This document shows positions 7,506 through 9,544 of a stretch of 9,544 bases of DNA, one piece after another. Positions within the stretch are counted from its first letter, which is position 1, and the number at the start of each line of letters is the position of its first letter. The stretch lies in contig JAOACM010000132.1 of NCBI GenBank assembly GCA_026417845.1, positions 1-9,544 of the forward strand. The letters are read 5' to 3'. Below the pieces are notes generated by a model. It worked only from the letters and a program-made list of their open reading frames with translations. It was not told the DNA's origin and did not search any database. Source of the DNA: Planctomycetota bacterium. GTDB taxonomy: Bacteria > Planctomycetota > SZUA-567 > H5-PLA8 > CALKMO01. The translations under genes were made by a program, and so were the position numbers.

Positions 7506-7878
7506 GGTAATTGTTTGCCGCGTTCAGGTGGCAACTGCTATCTGCGGTGGCGCGCCCGGATGGAACAACAATAGCGCTGGTACAGATGGGTCCGCTCTGC
7601 CCGCCGCGACACCACATATGGGCACGGTGAGCCGGTTGCGTTGTCCTCCGACGGGGGGGAAGTTTGCGCAAGCGGCGAGGGGGCTTACCCCAGATCTTCA
7701 GGGAGAACGCGCTACCCGCCAAACCGCGTTTTTTTGCGATTTTTACCCCAAGCACCATTCGGAGAGCGCCGGAGGCAAACTCGCGCCGCCCCGCCCGCAA
7801 CTGTCTGTCACGTTCCCTTTGATAATCGCACCCGCAGGCCAACAACGCAACCGGATCGGGGCACGGCAAACAATTACC
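7506..7878. repeat. Second inverted-repeat element enclosing copy C
   Basis: GGTAATTGTTTGCCG at 7506-7520 has its exact reverse complement, CGGCAAACAATTACC, at 7864-7878. Between them lie about 110 bp of unrelated sequence (7521-7627) and repeat copy C (7629-7857). Removing copy C and one 8-bp duplication leaves an element of roughly 135 bp with 15-bp perfect terminal inverted repeats, which fits a second MITE-like family. It carries no ORF worth calling. No other copy is visible in the window, so mobility is inference. The right arm ends only 25 bp before the stop codon of the convergent gene at 7904. Confidence 0.55.
7629..7857 (-). mobile_element. MITE-like repeat, copy C (full length, inverted)
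   Basis: On the + strand it starts GAGCCGGTTGCGTTGT (7629-7644) and ends with CGCAACCGGATC (7846-7857), the matching inverted terminus with one mismatch in the outer 12. Read on the - strand it aligns with copy A along its length, keeping GGGGTAAAAATCGC and both CTGGGGTAA-type motifs (as TTACCCCAG at 7685-7693 and TTTTTACCCC at 7741-7750). It is flanked by GGGCACGG at 7620-7627 and 7859-7866, one base outside each end, a good candidate for an 8-bp target-site duplication. The internal sequence has diverged from copies A and B more than those two have from each other. Confidence 0.78.
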
Positions 7879-7903
7879 CTCTGCATCCGCTCCGGGCGAC
7901 GGC

Positions 7904-8701
7904 CTATGCCAGGAACTGACAGATATGCCTTTTGGAGATCAGGATCATTTTCTCGCGCAGCGGGGCGCGGCCCCAGAACGACCCGTGCGGCTCGATCGAA
8001 AGCCATCCGTCGTAGCCGTGCTCGTACAGCAGCGCGATCACCTTACCGAACTGGATGTCGCCCATCCCCGCCGGCGGCTCGGATATGAGCGCCCCGTCCT
8101 TGTACATGTGCTCTTTGATATGGACGTAGCCGATCTTTTTCCCGTAGCGCCTGGCGACCTCGATGTAATCGTGCCCCTGCCGTTTCCAGTTGGCGGGATC
8201 AAACTTTATCTTCAGATCCGGCACGTGTTCCCAGACGGCCTCAAAGGCGGCGATGCCGTCGAGGAAGGACGCACCGTGAATCGGATAGAACGCCACCTTC
8301 AACCCGGCCTTTTCGATCTTCTTCAGGAACGGCGGGAAAACCTTAAGGAACTCCCTGACCTTCAGCCCGAGCGGTTCCCCCGGCATGTCGCCGGCGCCGG
8401 TCACGAACCATTCCGCGCCGAGGGCCTTCGCGAACTCGATGGCGCGGCCGAGCATCTGGTGCGCTTCCTTCCGGACCTTCGGATCGGGCGACAGATGGTT
8501 CCAGCCCCACAGACCCAGCATCGAGGCGCGGACGCCGTGCTTCTCGTGAATCGCGCGCATCTGCTTTATAGTTTCCGCCGTCAGGTTCCTGAATTCGCTC
8601 CAGTAGTTATATTCGATCCCCTCGAAGCCGTTCTCCTTCGCGAACTTCGCATCGCGCTCGACGCCCGCCAAGTCGTTCTCGCCTATGAATCCAAGTTTCA
8701 T
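7904..8701 (-). CDS. Sugar phosphate isomerase/epimerase-like TIM-barrel protein
   Basis: A 265-residue protein of the xylose-isomerase-like TIM-barrel (AP endonuclease 2) superfamily. Landmarks in order: MKLGFIGEND (strand 1), the GFEGIEYNYWSE segment (25-36), the GVRASMLGLWGWNHL segment (56-70), ALGAEWFVTGAGDMPG (93-108), LKVAFYPIHG (134-143), LKIKFDPANW (163-172), IGYVHIKEHM (190-199) and GWLSIEPHG (232-240). D168, H194 and E237 match metal-site positions, but the glutamate usually at the end of strand 4 is replaced by Tyr139. The ATG at 8701 is chosen because it begins strand 1; AAGGAGGG (8711-8718) lies upstream with a 10-nt gap. A GTG at 8740 in the same frame would add 13 basic residues. 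The substrate is unknown. It is convergent with the MoxR operon and probably unrelated to it. Confidence 0.9.
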   Translation of the reverse strand: MKLGFIGENDLAGVERDAKFAKENGFEGIEYNYWSEFRNLTAETIKQMRAIHEKHGVRASMLGLWGWNHLSPDPKVRKEAHQMLGRAIEFAKALGAEWFVTGAGDMPGEPLGLKVREFLKVFPPFLKKIEKAGLKVAFYPIHGASFLDGIAAFEAVWEHVPDLKIKFDPANWKRQGHDYIEVARRYGKKIGYVHIKEHMYKDGALISEPPAGMGDIQFGKVIALLYEHGYDGWLSIEPHGSFWGRAPLREKMILISKRHICQFLA

Positions 8702-8828
8702 CGTCCTTTGCCCTCCTTTCGCCCGTCCCTTTGCTCTCACGTCCCCCTGCTTTCCTGTTTTCCTGTTACCCTGCTCCCCTGCTCCCCCCTTTTCCCCCTC
8801 CCTTGCCCTTACTTCCCCTCCGTTCTTC
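8702..8828 (-). other. Polypurine leader upstream of the isomerase-like gene
   Basis: For about 127 bp the + strand is almost entirely C and T, with few purines, so the transcript of the - strand gene would have a G/A-rich 5' leader if the promoter lies beyond it. The tract contains the AAGGAGGG ribosome site and many additional AGGGG/GGAGG-like runs. No promoter boxes or stem-loops were recognised within it. Confidence 0.6.
8745..8784 (+). repeat. 8-bp tandem repeat, five units
   Basis: The units are CCCTGCTT, TCCTGTTT, TCCTGTTA, CCCTGCTC and CCCTGCTC, with the CTG core recurring exactly every 8 bp (8747, 8755, 8763, 8771, 8779). The consensus is YCCTGYTN. The array lies in the leader of the isomerase-like gene, 43 bp or more before its start. 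Confidence 0.75.
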
Positions 8829-8930
8829 AGGCATCCAGCTCCGATCCCCCCTTCGTCCTGTCATTCCGGACATCCCGCCGCATTGCTGGATTCCGGCCTT
8901 CCCGGCCGCGCGACCGGCAGCCAAGGATCG

Positions 8931-9544
8931 CTATCGCGCCTCGTCAAGGCGGCGAAGCCCTTCCATCAGGAGCCCCATCGTATCGGTCCGGATGTTTCCT
9001 TCGCCGCGGATTTCGCCCTGCTCGAAACAGAAATCGCCGTCGGGCCAGGCCATGAGCCCGTAGAACGCCTCTTCTCCTTCCTCGTCCCCGACCCTCGCCC
9101 CGACCAGGCGTCCATCCCTGAACGACAGCACCGCGCTGACTCCGCGCCGGCTGACGGTCAGCGTCCCGGTACGGCGGCTCGCGTTGAGCGTCTGGATAAG
9201 GTCCACGATGTTGATGAGGGAGAGCTTGCCCATGATGCCGCGGTCGAGCTCGCTTTCCAGGCTCACGTTGGTGGCCTTCAGCCTGTCGGCCAGGAGCTTG
9301 CTGAATGCCCGGCCGAGCTCGGGATGCCCGCCGAGGAGGGATTCGAGCCTTTCGCGATTGAGCAGAAGCACCGTGGAGTGGCCGCGCGAACGGACGGTTG
9401 CCGATGTCGGCTCGCCGGTCAGCAGCGACATCTCGCCGAAGCATTCGCCCTTACCGAGCGTCGCCAGCACGACCTCGGACCTGTCATCCTGCGAGAGCCT
9501 GACGACCTCGACCTCGCCCTCGCCCACTATGTACAGGTTCTCGC
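8931..9544 (-). CDS. Cyclic-nucleotide-binding-like plus DUF4388 protein (N-terminus outside window)
   Basis: The frame is open to the right edge: codons before the GTG at 9527 read ENLYI and run straight into VGEGEVEVVR, the typical first strands of a CNB domain, so the GTG is internal and the gene continues outside. The window shows 203 residues. The CNB part includes GKGECFGEMSLLTGEPTSAT, matching the phosphate-binding cassette, then helices to about ADRLKATN. A linker leads to DUF4388 (PATAN-like): GKLSLINIVDLIQTLNASRR, TGTLTV, VLSFRDGRLVGARVGD, EEAFYGLMAWPDGDFCFEQG. Proteins of this layout are regulatory, often linked to two-component or gliding/exopolysaccharide control. The cassette has Thr where the cNMP-phosphate arginine normally follows the proline, so ligand binding is doubtful. 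The gene lies upstream of the isomerase-like gene on the same strand, 229 bp away. Confidence 0.9.
   Translation of the reverse strand, partial: ENLYIVGEGEVEVVRLSQDDRSEVVLATLGKGECFGEMSLLTGEPTSATVRSRGHSTVLLLNRERLESLLGGHPELGRAFSKLLADRLKATNVSLESELDRGIMGKLSLINIVDLIQTLNASRRTGTLTVSRRGVSAVLSFRDGRLVGARVGDEEGEEAFYGLMAWPDGDFCFEQGEIRGEGNIRTDTMGLLMEGLRRLDEAR

Noticed and set aside
448..7857. Repeat copies considered as a CRISPR array
   Set aside because: The units are about 228 bp, far apart, in both orientations, with terminal inverted repeats and no regular spacers; no cas gene is present.
6562..7869. - strand open frame of 435 codons
   Set aside because: Starts inside repeat copy C, crosses copy B and ends antisense to DUF58; its composition is that of a shadow frame.
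7925..9055. + strand open frame of 376 codons
   Set aside because: Antisense to both the isomerase-like and the CNB-DUF4388 genes, with a low-complexity Pro/Ser/Leu middle encoded by the polypyrimidine tract.

Overview
The window is a GC-rich bacterial chromosome segment. It holds four complete genes of a MoxR/von Willebrand factor A (VWA) cluster, one complete sugar-phosphate-isomerase-like gene, and two genes cut by the window edges. Two intergenic regions are packed with short mobile repeats. The gene content (BatA-like protein with a large C-terminal extension, MoxR ATPase, VWA-DUF4159 protein, DUF58 protein, cyclic-nucleotide-binding/DUF4388 protein) resembles the Planctomycetota, Lentisphaerota and related PVC or candidate phyla. 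That placement is inference from gene content only; there is no rRNA or other marker here.

Layout. 3-203 (+): C-terminus of an unrecognised protein. 204-694: intergenic, with a small CxxC-containing ORF whose 3' end is supplied by repeat copy A (448-675). 695-3163 (-): BatA-like membrane VWA protein. 3164-3327: divergent promoter region. 3328-4389 (+): MoxR AAA+ ATPase. 4390-4598: short GC-rich spacer with nothing recognised. 4599-6242 (+): membrane-anchored VWA-DUF4159 protein. 6226-7305 (+): DUF58 protein, overlapping the previous gene by 17 bp. 7306-7903: repeat cluster (copy B, a 15-bp inverted-repeat pair, and copy C nested inside that pair). 7904-8701 (-): TIM-barrel isomerase/epimerase-like protein with a long polypurine leader that contains an 8-bp tandem repeat. 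8931-9544 (-): C-terminal part of a CNB-DUF4388 protein.

How the genes fit together. MoxR ATPases act as chaperone-like remodelers of VWA/MIDAS-domain partners. Here one MoxR is encoded with three MIDAS-type proteins: the DUF58 protein (cytosolic by prediction), a membrane-anchored VWA-DUF4159 fusion, and a divergently transcribed BatA-like membrane protein. A shared control region sits between the two arms. The cluster looks complete and intact, but its physiological substrate cannot be read from sequence.

The most novel material is non-coding. A MITE-like family of about 228 bp has terminal inverted repeats (outer 12 bases GAGCCGGTTGCG) and three copies: two full length (A and C, opposite orientations) and one truncated (B). 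Copy C has an 8-bp candidate target duplication and sits inside a second, unrelated inverted-repeat element. Copy A appears to have rewritten the end of a small gene.
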